Counted from the stretch's first letter, positions 1 to 8,030 are shown. The stretch is 64,000 nt of DNA from Bacillus sp. CECT 9360 (GCF_918741275.1 NZ_CAKKNA010000009.1:1-64000), one strand, 5' to 3'. A program made the numbers and translations. Notes: generated from the letters alone by a model not told the origin.

Positions 1-139
1 GCCTCACGGAAGTTAAGCTCGAGCGCCGATGGTAGTTGGGGTGAGTCAAGGACCTTCTGCTAAACCCGCCACATCCATGTGGCAACGCAGAAGTCAGCAC
101 ATCCTGTGCAAGTCCTGTGAGAGTAGGACGTCGCCAAGC
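1..139 (+). pseudogene. 5S rRNA gene 3' part, interrupted by a repeat insertion
   Basis: Bases 1-41 match the middle of a Bacillus-type 5S rRNA (GGAAGTTAAGCTC then GCGCCGATGGTAGTTGGGG), and 116-139 match its 3' end (TGTGAGAGTAGGACG then TCGCCAAGC). Between them, where helix IV normally closes over a few bases, lie about 74 bases of hairpin repeat. The segment between AAGCTC and GCGCC is also shortened. A terminator follows at once, as after a real 5S gene. The 5' part lies outside the window. Such a molecule is unlikely to function as 5S rRNA, so I call it a pseudogene; an expanded but working 5S is the alternative. Confidence 0.75.
42..115. repeat. Hairpin repeat inserted in the 5S gene
   Basis: About 74 bases interrupt the 5S sequence. 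They contain CGCCACATCCATGTGGC and GCACATCCTGTGC, small hairpins with CC/GG arms. The same kind of module (CCACATCCTGTGG) recurs in the larger intergenic repeats at 34204-34466 and 46541-46800, so this looks like a member of that family. Confidence 0.6.
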
Positions 140-144
140 GAGCG

Positions 145-174
145 AAAGATCAGTCGAATAGACTGATCTTTTTT
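145..174 (+). terminator. Terminator after the 5S remnant
   Basis: AAAGATCAGTC and GACTGATCTTT form an 11-bp stem with a GAATA loop followed by a T run. Confidence 0.85.
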
Positions 175-370
175 CGTGTTTTCAAACCGAAGGATAGTTA
201 AGAAGTTCAAAGTATGATTGGAGGTAAGTAAAGAAAGTTAAGCCCTGGATGGGGAGGAGCAGGGAGGTCTAGGAAACGAGATTAAGAACGAAGGCTAAGA
301 ACGAACGCAACGTCCTGTTGCAACGCCTTCATGACCTATCCTGTAGGCCTCGGAGAAGTCAGCACATCCT

Positions 371-427
371 CGAAAAGCTATCGCTTTCCTTCGTGCGCTG
401 CATCGCTGCCTCAGCGTTCCTTGTCCT
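371..427. mobile_element. 57-nt TCCT-flanked hairpin element, copy A
   Basis: Compared with the 5S-linked repeat at 98-115, the sequence CACATCCT|GTGCAAGTCC is split here by 57 bases that begin CGAAAAGC and end GTCCT. TCCT therefore stands both just before the element and at its own right end. Inside are a 5' hairpin (GAAAAGC with GCTTTCC, one mismatch) and a 3' hairpin (CGCTG with CAGCG). A related 60-nt unit sits in the repeat at 28747-28806. Confidence 0.6.
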
Positions 428-437
428 GTGCAAGTCC

Positions 438-461
438 TGTAAGAGTAGGACGTCGCCAAGC
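438..461 (+). pseudogene. Second 5S rRNA 3' end fragment
   Basis: A 24-base match to the last part of 5S rRNA, differing from the first copy by one base (TGTAAGAG for TGTGAGAG). It is preceded by repeat sequence rather than the rest of a 5S gene. It keeps its own terminator, which suggests a former tandem 5S gene whose body was replaced. Confidence 0.6.
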
Positions 462-467
462 AAGGAG

Positions 468-497
468 AAGACCAGCCGGCATGACTGGTCTTTTTTC
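468..497 (+). terminator. Terminator after the second 5S fragment
   Basis: AAGACCAG pairs with CTGGTCTT and is followed by a T run. Confidence 0.8.
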
Positions 498-673
498 TTT
501 TTGCGCTGCAAAAAAATTAGTTTATGGGCATTTCGTTAAATCATTAAAAATAACATTTAGATTGATGAAGGTTATCATCGGGATTTCTATATAAGAGACA
601 ACTCATGAACGCCAACTGTCACCGAGCAAAAGATTGACCAACTAATGAGATTGATTTTTCTTCGACGCTAAAC

Positions 674-2200
674 TCAACGGGGATTTCTTTCCTTCCCGGT
701 CTTCAAATCCCTCACCTTTACAGGATCTTCAGGTGCAGGCACCAACTGGCTAGCAGGAGCTTTCTGATTCTTTTCTACCCAATCTACAAGCAAATCAAAT
801 GATTGATGTGCATAAGGCAGTAGCGGCTGCAATTGAGCCCTAGGATCCGTTTGTTTATTCCACACTAGGCTATCGACATGATTGCCGTTTTCAATTGTGT
901 ATAATCGGTGATATGTTTCCTTTCCTGCTTTCTTCACTAACTTTTCATATCCTTTTGCATGTATGTCCGGAAAGATTAATGAATCCATAGAGCCTGTAAA
1001 GCTGATTAGGGGTACATTGATGTCTCCCGTATTAGCTACTTTTTGAATGTTGCGTTTGTAATTTTTCGAACGGGTTTTGTAGTCTTTAAAGATGTAATCG
1101 TATGTGCGGTCTCTTTGGCCAGAAGACGTGAAGTTCAGGTAATTTCTCCAGTGTATTCTTCCAGGAGCAGACGGGTCAAAATGATCGCGATATATATTTA
1201 ATGTCACGAACCAGTATACTTGGTCATGATAAAGCCATAAGTTTTCAGACCCTTCCGGAAGTCCAGCTTTATACATTTGTTTTATCGCATTGTCCCTTTC
1301 TTTTCCCTCTCCATAAATCGCTTTTTCCGCATTATTTACAACCGTCGCTAGTGAGCTGATTAAATTGGGGTCTTTTTCTGTCCAAAGCACACCTTCCCAA
1401 TCGACGCCTCCATCAAAAAGGTGTGGTTCCCCTGTCTTTTTTTGGCCGTCATGCTCGAGGGCATAGCGGACGACATACCCGCCGTTTGATATTCCCATCG
1501 CATACGTAGGAACTTTATGGTTTTTCTTTATTAAATGGCTTGCAGGATTAGATTTGTCGGATGAACGGATGAGTTTGTCAGGGTGATGCTTGATTAGATA
1601 ACTTTGGGCTGCTCTTGTGATTTGGCGGAAGCGGAAATTCCACTCTGGCACACTGTCATCTTCATTAACCAGAGCATTTTTGACCTTGGCCAAAGGGTCA
1701 TTTAGATCAGATTCTCCTTGTGTGCCTTTGTCGATAGCCGCAAATGCATAGCCTTTTTCTAGGACAAAATCGCTGAATAACAGGTCCGTTGAAGTTTCAT
1801 TTCTGGTGGCTGGAATTCCTGAGACAACCAGTTTTCCGTTCCAATCCTCGGGTATACGAATTATAAATTGGGCATCCTCGAAGTTTCCATTAATCTGCTT
1901 GCCCTTAATTTCCGCCGGCTTATACATCTGGTGCCAGCCGGAAGCATTTGCTGCATTTCCCCAGTTATATGGTGCCAGGCCCAGGTTGCCAAACAGTACA
2001 GCTTGTTCATATTGCTTTGGATTTTTAGTAGTCAGCCAGTTGTTATCTTTCCCATCAAAATAGGTGGTGGTGAGATTATGCGCCCCGGGAATATGTTCCT
2101 TGACTTCTGAAGCTTGAGTTTCAGATATTCCAGGGGTGAAAGGATTAACAGTGAAGAGAAGAGAAGATGTTAAAGTAAGCGCTATTAATTTTCTTTTCAT
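674..2200 (-). CDS. Secreted alpha/beta hydrolase, probable 3-hydroxybutyrate oligomer/PHB hydrolase
   Basis: A 508-residue protein with a clear Sec signal peptide: MKRK, then a hydrophobic core, then a probable cleavage near residues 28-31 (TQA/S). The nucleophile motif GISNGG at about residues 236-241 (Ser238) marks a serine alpha/beta hydrolase. A possible Asp lies in GSMDSLIFP and His in ENGNHVDSL. It resembles the tannase/3-hydroxybutyrate oligomer hydrolase type rather than a classical lipase. It diverges from a 3-hydroxybutyrate uptake and degradation operon and has its own sigma-54-like promoter, so release of 3-hydroxybutyrate from oligomers or polymer outside the cell is the best guess. 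The substrate is inferred from context only. Start chosen at the ATG behind AAAGGAGGA. Confidence 0.75.
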   Translation of the reverse strand: MKRKLIALTLTSSLLFTVNPFTPGISETQASEVKEHIPGAHNLTTTYFDGKDNNWLTTKNPKQYEQAVLFGNLGLAPYNWGNAANASGWHQMYKPAEIKGKQINGNFEDAQFIIRIPEDWNGKLVVSGIPATRNETSTDLLFSDFVLEKGYAFAAIDKGTQGESDLNDPLAKVKNALVNEDDSVPEWNFRFRQITRAAQSYLIKHHPDKLIRSSDKSNPASHLIKKNHKVPTYAMGISNGGYVVRYALEHDGQKKTGEPHLFDGGVDWEGVLWTEKDPNLISSLATVVNNAEKAIYGEGKERDNAIKQMYKAGLPEGSENLWLYHDQVYWFVTLNIYRDHFDPSAPGRIHWRNYLNFTSSGQRDRTYDYIFKDYKTRSKNYKRNIQKVANTGDINVPLISFTGSMDSLIFPDIHAKGYEKLVKKAGKETYHRLYTIENGNHVDSLVWNKQTDPRAQLQPLLPYAHQSFDLLVDWVEKNQKAPASQLVPAPEDPVKVRDLKTGKERNPR

Positions 2201-2251
2201 AATTTTGTCCTCCTTTTTAAAATTCCCCTAACAGGGTTTATCGTTTATACA

Positions 2252-2269
2252 TGCATTTTTTATACCAAA
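2252..2269 (-). promoter_or_regulatory. Candidate sigma-54 promoter of the secreted hydrolase
   Basis: The minus strand reads TTTGGTATAAAAAATGCA: a GG doublet, exactly ten bases, then GC, the invariant -24/-12 spacing of sigma-54 promoters. Bases around GG and GC fit only partly. It would give a leader of about 40 bases before the hydrolase ATG. It is weaker than the divergent site at 2526. Confidence 0.5.
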
Positions 2270-2401
2270 TGGGAAGCTGAAAGCGAAAAAAGTCAATTAA
2301 ATTGAAGCAGGAGGAGCTTTAAGTTGATATCCGCAGTGAGACTTACAATTTTTCCTATCTTAAAAGGAGACGGTTGCGATTAGAAAACTTATTGTTTATT
2401 C

Positions 2402-2468
2402 CGCAAAACCGGAAATTTCCGTTTTTGCGAATTGAAATAGAAGCTTCTACTTTCCGGATTTACGGAAA
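2402..2468. promoter_or_regulatory. Candidate enhancer (upstream activating sequences) shared by two sigma-54 promoters
   Basis: Bases 2402-2429 form a 28-bp palindrome, CGCAAAACCGG-AAATTT-CCGTTTTTGCG in outline, with one asymmetric pair. A second, shorter dyad, TTTCCG-N6-CGGAAA, follows at 2451-2468. They lie about 60-125 bp upstream of the rightward sigma-54 promoter and about 135-215 bp from the leftward one, typical distances for binding sites of a sigma-54 activator. The likely binder is the product of 6615-8030. Confidence 0.6.
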
Positions 2469-2525
2469 AGAGTAACTTTCTTTATTAAGCTCCAGTGTTT
2501 TTCTCGTTTTCCAGCATTAAAAAAG

Positions 2526-2543
2526 TTGGCATGCAACTTGCAT
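2526..2543 (+). promoter_or_regulatory. Sigma-54 promoter of the 3-hydroxybutyrate operon
   Basis: TTGGCATGCAACTTGCAT fits the TGGCACG-N4-TTGCW consensus closely, with GG and GC exactly ten bases apart. Transcription should start near 2553, leaving a leader of about 140 bases before the permease gene. The activator gene needed for such a promoter closes the same gene cluster. Confidence 0.85.
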
Positions 2544-2694
2544 TGATATATAGTAACCGCTTTTTAATTTTAAAAAAGAGGAAATGAACAGAAAGGATAC
2601 TATTAAAAAGTTTGGTAAGCAGAGGGATTATGCATGAATTTTTATATTTTTACTTTTGGAAACGCTTACTATAAATGAATTGAGGGGGATTGTT

Positions 2695-4134
2695 ATGGAT
2701 CTTATTGTTATTCTTTTGTCGCTTGGTTTGCTTATGTTTGTAGCCTACAGAGGCTTTTCGGTCATTTTATTTGCACCGATTTGTGCTTTGTTTGCGGTTT
2801 TATTAACGAGTCCGGATTATGTGCTTCCTTTCTTTTCAAATGTGTTCATGGAAAAAATGGTCGGGTTTATCAAGCTTTATTTTCCGGTCTTTTTGCTTGG
2901 GGCAATTTTTGGGAAAGTCGTGGAAATGTCAGGAATTGCTGAATCGATTGCGAAAACGATCATCAAGTGGGTCGGCGCAAAAAGAGCGATTTTGGCGATT
3001 GTCTTATTAGGCGCTATTCTTACATACAGCGGCGTCAGCTTGTTTGTTGTTGTGTTTGCGATTTATCCGTTCGCGGCTAATTTGTTTAGAGAAGCTAATA
3101 TCCCGAAGCGCCTGATACCGGGCACGATTGCCTTGGGTGCTTTTACATTTACAATGGACGCTCTGCCTGGTACGCCGCAAATTCAAAATGTCATCCCAAC
3201 GACATTTTTTAAAACAGACATATACGCGGCACCGATTCTCGGCACAATTGGCGGCATTATCATCCTGGCAGTCGGCCTGCTGTACCTGGAGTCGCGAAAG
3301 AAGAAAGCCGAGAGAGAAGGAGAAGGGTATTTTGGATTTGAGAATTCGGCAGCCGCTGCAGAGTTGCAAGCTGAAGTAAGCAATGAGCCGGAACAAGTGA
3401 TGACCCCCGGTTCTCAAGGTTTAGGCCGCCAAATTCTTGCCTTTATTCCGCTTGTACTAGTAGCCGTTATGAATAAAGTTTTCACTGTATCCATCCCTAG
3501 ATGGTATCCAGAGGGATTCGACTTCGAAAGCATTGGCTTACCTTTATTCGGAAAGATTGAAACATCAGCAGTCCTGGCGATTTGGTCCGTTGAAATGGCC
3601 CTTGCCATTGGTATAATCGCCTCTATCCTTTATGACTGGAATAAAGTGAAGACAAATTTCCAAAACGGACTCAATCTTAGTATTAGCGGCGCGCTGCTTG
3701 CGGTAATGAATACTGGGGCGGAATATGGCTTTGGTGGCGTCATTTCTTCATTGCCGGGATTTGCTGTTGTCAGCAAAGGGATTTCGGAAACATTCACCAA
3801 TCCGCTTGTGAATGGCGCTGTCACTACAACGACACTGGCAGGGATTACAGGTTCAGCATCAGGCGGCATGGGGATTGCTTTAAGCGCGATGGCCGATAAG
3901 TACGCCGCGGCTATAACTCAGTATAATATCCCGCCGGAAGTCATGCATCGTGTTATATCGATGGCCTCAGGGGGAATGGACACACTGCCCCATAACGGTG
4001 CTGTTATCACACTTCTGGCTGTCACCGGGCTTACGCACCGCCAGTCATATAGGGATATTTTCGCAATCACGATTTTGAAAACGGTAACAGTGTTCGTTAT
4101 CATTGGTCTATACAGCCTGACAGGACTTGTTTAA
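2695..4134 (+). CDS. yxjC: GntP-family permease, likely 3-hydroxybutyrate importer
   Basis: A 479-residue integral membrane protein with about a dozen hydrophobic segments and the family's glycine-rich stretches (TLAGITGSASGGMGIALSA, ASGGMDTLPHNGAVITLL). It belongs to the GntP/gluconate permease family and matches the first gene of the B. subtilis yxjC-scoA-scoB-yxjF operon. Proton-coupled import of 3-hydroxybutyrate or acetoacetate is inferred from its partners. The start is set at the ATG at 2695, directly behind GAGGGGG; an upstream in-frame ATG at 2656 lacks a ribosome binding site. scoA begins 30 bases downstream. Confidence 0.88.
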   Translation: MDLIVILLSLGLLMFVAYRGFSVILFAPICALFAVLLTSPDYVLPFFSNVFMEKMVGFIKLYFPVFLLGAIFGKVVEMSGIAESIAKTIIKWVGAKRAILAIVLLGAILTYSGVSLFVVVFAIYPFAANLFREANIPKRLIPGTIALGAFTFTMDALPGTPQIQNVIPTTFFKTDIYAAPILGTIGGIIILAVGLLYLESRKKKAEREGEGYFGFENSAAAAELQAEVSNEPEQVMTPGSQGLGRQILAFIPLVLVAVMNKVFTVSIPRWYPEGFDFESIGLPLFGKIETSAVLAIWSVEMALAIGIIASILYDWNKVKTNFQNGLNLSISGALLAVMNTGAEYGFGGVISSLPGFAVVSKGISETFTNPLVNGAVTTTTLAGITGSASGGMGIALSAMADKYAAAITQYNIPPEVMHRVISMASGGMDTLPHNGAVITLLAVTGLTHRQSYRDIFAITILKTVTVFVIIGLYSLTGLV

Positions 4135-4164
4135 AAGACGTATATATGGAAAGGGGGTTCACGT

Positions 4165-4866
4165 ATGACCAGGGGAAAGATTTTTGATTCATTTACATCT
4201 GCAATAGAGGATATCCAGGATGGAGCCACACTCATCGTCGGCGGTTTTGGCTTATGCGGAATCCCTGAGAAATCAATCATGGCCCTCCGGGATCGCGGCG
4301 TGAAGAATTTGACCGTTGTCAGCAATAACTGCGGTGTTGATGATTGGGGACTGGGGCTTCTGCTTCAATCCCATCAAATTAAGAAAATGATTTCTTCCTA
4401 TGTCGGTGAAAATAAAAATTTTGAACGTCAGTATTTAAGCGGCGACATTGAAGTGGAACTGACACCCCAAGGAACTCTGGCGGAACGGATTAGGGCAGGA
4501 GGAGCAGGCATACCGGGATTTTACACCGCGACAGGCGTCGGCACCCTGGTAGCTGAAAACAAAGAACACAAGGAATTTAATGGGCGCACTTATATTTTGG
4601 AAGAAGGAATTACAGGTGACTTTGCACTGGTCAAGGCATGGAAAGCAGATACGCTTGGCAATCTTGTTTTTCGCAAAACCTCGCGTAATTTCAATCCGAT
4701 CGCAGCCACGGCAGGCAAAATTACCATTGCCGAAGTGGAGGAAATAGTCGAGGCCGGCGAGCTCGATCCGGATGAAATTCATACACCCGGCATTTATGTG
4801 CAACGTGTGCTGCAGGGAACGAATTACGAAAAGAGAATCGAGCGCAGAACCGTGTTGCAGGCATGA
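4165..4866 (+). CDS. scoA: Succinyl-CoA:3-oxoacid CoA-transferase subunit A
   Basis: A 233-residue CoA-transferase alpha subunit with the N-terminal glycine-rich signature ([11 protein letters not shown] at about residues 27-37) and the usual family length. With ScoB it moves CoA from succinyl-CoA to acetoacetate in the cytoplasm, giving acetoacetyl-CoA. Ribosome binding site AAAGGGGG. scoB follows after 15 bases, as expected for a two-subunit enzyme. Confidence 0.95.
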   Translation: MTRGKIFDSFTSAIEDIQDGATLIVGGFGLCGIPEKSIMALRDRGVKNLTVVSNNCGVDDWGLGLLLQSHQIKKMISSYVGENKNFERQYLSGDIEVELTPQGTLAERIRAGGAGIPGFYTATGVGTLVAENKEHKEFNGRTYILEEGITGDFALVKAWKADTLGNLVFRKTSRNFNPIAATAGKITIAEVEEIVEAGELDPDEIHTPGIYVQRVLQGTNYEKRIERRTVLQA

Positions 4867-4881
4867 AGGGGAGGAATTTAA

Positions 4882-5538
4882 ATGACTGATACCAGGAGAC
4901 TGATCATAAAAAGAGCAGTACAAGAGATTGAAAATGGAATGAATGTAAACCTGGGAATTGGAATGCCGACTTTAATCGCCAATGAAATTCCGTCCGATGT
5001 TCGTGTCTTACTGCAATCAGAGAATGGATTGCTTGGCATTGGACCCTATCCGGTCGCAGGAAAAGAAGACCCGGATGAAATCAATGCAGGGAAAGAGACG
5101 GTTACTGCGGTTTCTGGAGCTTCTTATTTTGATAGTGCTGAATCGTTCGCGATGATTCGCGGCGGGCATATTGACCTGGCGATTCTAGGAGGCATGGAAG
5201 TATCGGAAACCGGTGATTTAGCCAATTGGATGATACCCGGAAAGATGGTGAAAGGCATGGGCGGTGCAATGGATTTAGTAAACGGGGCCAAACGAATTGT
5301 TGTCATCATGGAGCATGTAAATAAGCATGGCGAGCCAAAGGTAAAAAAAGAATGTTCGCTTCCGCTTACCGGCAGTCAGGTCGTTCACACGTTAATAACT
5401 GATCTAGCAGTCTTTGATTTTACGTCCTCCGGGATGCTTTTAAAGGAAACAGTAAACGGATCGACAATTGAGGAAATTAAAGAAAAGACAGAAGCAGCGT
5501 TTACGGTAAGCGAAAGCCTTGCCTATGCCATGAAATAG
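4882..5538 (+). CDS. scoB: Succinyl-CoA:3-oxoacid CoA-transferase subunit B
   Basis: A 218-residue beta subunit carrying the SENGLLGIGP motif (about residues 47-56), whose glutamate forms the covalent CoA intermediate in this family. It completes the acetoacetate-activating enzyme with ScoA. A strong GGGGAGG lies before the ATG. The next gene, the hydroxybutyrate dehydrogenase that supplies acetoacetate, starts 18 bases downstream. Confidence 0.95.
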   Translation: MTDTRRLIIKRAVQEIENGMNVNLGIGMPTLIANEIPSDVRVLLQSENGLLGIGPYPVAGKEDPDEINAGKETVTAVSGASYFDSAESFAMIRGGHIDLAILGGMEVSETGDLANWMIPGKMVKGMGGAMDLVNGAKRIVVIMEHVNKHGEPKVKKECSLPLTGSQVVHTLITDLAVFDFTSSGMLLKETVNGSTIEEIKEKTEAAFTVSESLAYAMK

Positions 5539-5555
5539 AACATGATAAGGGAGAA

Positions 5556-6347
5556 ATGAATGTGGGACCATTATTAAAAGAAAAAGTAGCCCTCATTACG
5601 GGAGCAGGCAGCGGTATCGGCCTGGAGGTATCAAAAGCATTTGCCATGGAAGGTGCGAAGGTCATCATAACGGACTTAAACGAAGAAGCCGCAAAAATGA
5701 CAGCGAACAGCCTGGTGGAAGCTGGTTTTGAAGCAATGGGACTTGGTTTTGACGTCACAAACGAGGAACAATTGAAAGCTGCGTTGTGTCACACGGTGCA
5801 AGAGTTCGGAAAAATTGATATCTTGGTTAATAACGCAGGTCTGCAATATGTTTCGCCGATCGAGGAATTTCCCACCGATAAATTTGAACTGATGATCAAA
5901 ATCATGCTGACCGCTCCATTTATGGCTATCAAGCATGTTTTTCCGATCATGAAAAAACAAGGAGCCGGTCGGATTATTAATATGGCTTCCATTAATGGGT
6001 TGATTGGGTTTGCCGCCAAGGCTGCTTACAATTCAGCCAAGCACGGCGTAATTGGGTTGACGAAGGTTGCAGCCCTGGAAGGAGCGGCTGATGGCATAAC
6101 TGTGAATGCCCTTTGCCCAGGTTATGTTGATACCCCGCTTGTACGCAATCAACTGAAGGATTTGGCGGCCACAAGGAAAGTACCGCTTGAAAGTGTCCTG
6201 GAAGAAGTGATCTATCCACTGGTGCCGCAAAGAAGGCTGCTGGCAGTTTCTGAAATCGCTGATTATGCAATTTTTCTGGCCAGCGATAAGGCAAAGGGAG
6301 TCACCGGCCAGGCAGTTGTTCTCGATGGAGGATACACGGTCCAGTAA
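5556..6347 (+). CDS. yxjF: 3-hydroxybutyrate dehydrogenase (short-chain dehydrogenase)
   Basis: A 263-residue classical short-chain dehydrogenase: cofactor motif TGAGSGIG, NNAG, catalytic Ser in MASINGL, and YNSAK (Tyr/Lys). The SINGLIGFAAKAAYNSAKHG region is typical of D-3-hydroxybutyrate dehydrogenases. It would oxidise 3-hydroxybutyrate to acetoacetate with NAD+, feeding ScoAB. Last catabolic gene of the operon. No clear terminator follows, so readthrough into the activator gene is possible. Confidence 0.9.
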   Translation: MNVGPLLKEKVALITGAGSGIGLEVSKAFAMEGAKVIITDLNEEAAKMTANSLVEAGFEAMGLGFDVTNEEQLKAALCHTVQEFGKIDILVNNAGLQYVSPIEEFPTDKFELMIKIMLTAPFMAIKHVFPIMKKQGAGRIINMASINGLIGFAAKAAYNSAKHGVIGLTKVAALEGAADGITVNALCPGYVDTPLVRNQLKDLAATRKVPLESVLEEVIYPLVPQRRLLAVSEIADYAIFLASDKAKGVTGQAVVLDGGYTVQ

Positions 6348-6421
6348 TAATGGGATGTTCCTTTCTAATTGAATAATAAGTAGCAGATTTTTCTTTATGT
6401 AAGCGATTCCTTCTCATAGTT

Positions 6422-6430
6422 TGATATAAT
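6422..6430 (+). promoter_or_regulatory. Extended -10 promoter of the activator gene
   Basis: TGATATAAT is an extended -10 (TGn before TATAAT) with no good -35. Starting near 6437 it would give a leader of about 180 bases containing the folded element at 6481-6565. Confidence 0.4.
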
Positions 6431-6480
6431 ACAATTACTTATTAATATAAGGCTATGTTAATTCATGCTGTTCATAAAAC

Positions 6481-6565
6481 GATTTTGGCTCATTCGTGTA
6501 AAGCCATTGCTTCACACGCCTTTCAGCCTTTGCTGTAAGGCAGAGGACTAAAGGAGCCAAAAATC
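6481..6565 (+). ncRNA. Candidate structured leader RNA, three-way junction
   Basis: GATTTTGGCTC (6481-6491) pairs with GAGCCAAAAATC (6554-6565) and encloses two hairpins. One is GTGTAAAGC/GCTTCACAC with a 4-nt loop and one A-C mismatch (6496-6517). The other is GCCTT-T-CAGC/GCTG-T-AAGGC with a 4-nt loop and one T-T mismatch (6518-6541). This compact junction lies 49 bases before the activator start. I do not recognise it as a known class; it is not a tRNA and has no terminator T run. A mobile hairpin repeat is the alternative. Confidence 0.5.
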
Positions 6566-6614
6566 AACAGAGTTATTTAACATTGCCTATTATAAAGAGA
6601 AGGATGAAACCAAT

Positions 6615-8030
6615 ATGGGGAAAGGAATTGATATTCTCCCAATTGAATGGATCAAAGAGCTTATCCATCTTGTTGCCGAGAGATTGGTAGTCGTTGATCG
6701 GGACGGAATTATCAGCTATATGGACAGTGCATACTTGGACTTCTTGGGAATCACGGATGAACAGGCGATTGGAAGACCGGTCCAGGAGGTCATTGAAAAC
6801 TCGCGGATGCATATTGTTGCAAAGACGGGTATTGCTGAACTATCGGCGGTCCAGCCTATAAAGGGCAGTGAAATGATTGCCAACCGCTATCCGATTTATG
6901 TGAAAAATCAGTTAGTCGGAGCTGCGGGCACCGTGATGTTCCGCAACCCCCAGGAATGGATCGAGTATTCCAAACGGATTCAGCCTTTGTTGGAGGAACT
7001 GCAATATTATAAGAAGAAGCTTGAAAAAGAACTGCAAAGCAAATACAAATTCACCGATTTGGTAGGAATCAATCCAAAGTTTATCGAGGCCAAGCGACTG
7101 GCTGAAAGAGGGTCGCGCAGCCAGTCCTCAATCCTGCTGATTGGGGAATCTGGTACAGGAAAAGAGTTATTTGCTCATTCCATCCATCAAAACAGCGCCC
7201 GCTCCATTTTTCCGTTTATCCGTGTGAATTGTGCTTCGATCCCAGAGCACCTGTTGGAATCCGAGTTATTTGGCTATGAAAGCGGAGCATTTACAGGGGC
7301 CAAAAAAGGCGGGAAAAAGGGGAAATTTGAGCAGGGTCATATGGGTACGATATTTTTGGATGAAATTGGGGATATGCCTCTCCCTATGCAAAGCAAGCTT
7401 TTGCGGGTGCTGCAGGAAAAAGAAATTGAACGGATTGGCGGCAATACCCCCAAAACAGTGGACGTCAGAATTATCGCTGCTACCCATCGAGATCTGGAAA
7501 TTATGGTGGAAGAAGGGAAATTTCGTAAAGACTTATATTATCGGTTAAATGTATTGAAGGTTGAAATCCCTCCTTTACGTGAACGACCGGAAGATATTTT
7601 AGCGGTTTCTAAGATATTATTAAAGAAGCTGGAACGAAAATTTAGTATTCAGGAAATACAGTTGTCTGAAGTGGTTATTGAATGTCTTAAGCATCATTCA
7701 TGGCCCGGTAATGTGAGGGAATTGGAGAATGTATTGGAAAGGGCACTAAATATTTTAGATGGAGATATAATCCAATTGGAGCACCTGCCGTTATACATGC
7801 AGGATCAAGAGATCTATAGAATCCCCGGGCACATGCACTTGATTAAGTGCCCAAATTTATCTCTTAATGAACCGGTTCAGCCGCTTAGGGATATCATAGC
7901 TTCTGTTGAAAGAGAAGCAATATTAAAGGCCATTCAACAAGCCGAGGGCAATAAAGTAAAAGCAGCAAGCATATTAGGAATCGGGAAGACAAGCTTTTAT
8001 GACAAATGCAAGCTTCATGATATTCAATAA
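6615..8030 (+). CDS. PAS/AAA+/Fis-type sigma-54-dependent activator
   Basis: A 471-residue enhancer-binding protein. Residues about 15-110 form a PAS sensor, followed by a coiled linker. The AAA+ domain has Walker A GESGTGKE (177-184) and the sigma-54 contact loop GAFTGA (224-229), with LDEIGDMP and PGNVRELENV downstream. The C-terminus holds a Fis-type helix-turn-helix (AASILGIGKTSFYDK). It should bind the palindromes at 2402-2468 and drive the sigma-54 promoters there. The PAS ligand is unknown; 3-hydroxybutyrate or acetoacetate is an inference. Ribosome binding site AGAAGGA. Confidence 0.92.
   Translation: MGKGIDILPIEWIKELIHLVAERLVVVDRDGIISYMDSAYLDFLGITDEQAIGRPVQEVIENSRMHIVAKTGIAELSAVQPIKGSEMIANRYPIYVKNQLVGAAGTVMFRNPQEWIEYSKRIQPLLEELQYYKKKLEKELQSKYKFTDLVGINPKFIEAKRLAERGSRSQSSILLIGESGTGKELFAHSIHQNSARSIFPFIRVNCASIPEHLLESELFGYESGAFTGAKKGGKKGKFEQGHMGTIFLDEIGDMPLPMQSKLLRVLQEKEIERIGGNTPKTVDVRIIAATHRDLEIMVEEGKFRKDLYYRLNVLKVEIPPLRERPEDILAVSKILLKKLERKFSIQEIQLSEVVIECLKHHSWPGNVRELENVLERALNILDGDIIQLEHLPLYMQDQEIYRIPGHMHLIKCPNLSLNEPVQPLRDIIASVEREAILKAIQQAEGNKVKAASILGIGKTSFYDKCKLHDIQ

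Larger units (their letters stand above)
175..673. repeat. Gene-free stretch with a second 5S 3' end and repeat modules
   Basis: No credible gene lies in this stretch of about 500 bases. From about 300 it holds hairpin repeat modules (GCAACGTCCTGTTGC, CCTATCCTGTAGG). These run into a second copy of the 5S 3' end at 438-461 (TGTAAGAGTAGGACG then TCGCCAAGC) and a terminator at 468-497. Short open frames here are overlaid on the repeats and lack ribosome binding sites. Bases 500-673 show nothing I can assign. Confidence 0.6.

Noticed and set aside
42..115. Group II intron or intervening sequence in the 5S gene
   Set aside because: Only 74 bases, made of short hairpins shared with intergenic repeats; no intron domain V or boundary motifs.
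318..594. Open frames of 73 and 87 codons
   Set aside because: They overlay 5S remnants, repeat modules and a terminator and have no ribosome binding site.
674..2200. Classical extracellular PHB depolymerase with substrate-binding domain
   Set aside because: No C-terminal substrate-binding or linker domain is visible, and the nucleophile motif is GISNGG; oligomer hydrolase-like is the safer label.
6481..6565. tRNA or tRNA-like gene
   Set aside because: Two inner hairpins only, no anticodon arm, no TTCRANNC T-loop sequence and no CCA end.
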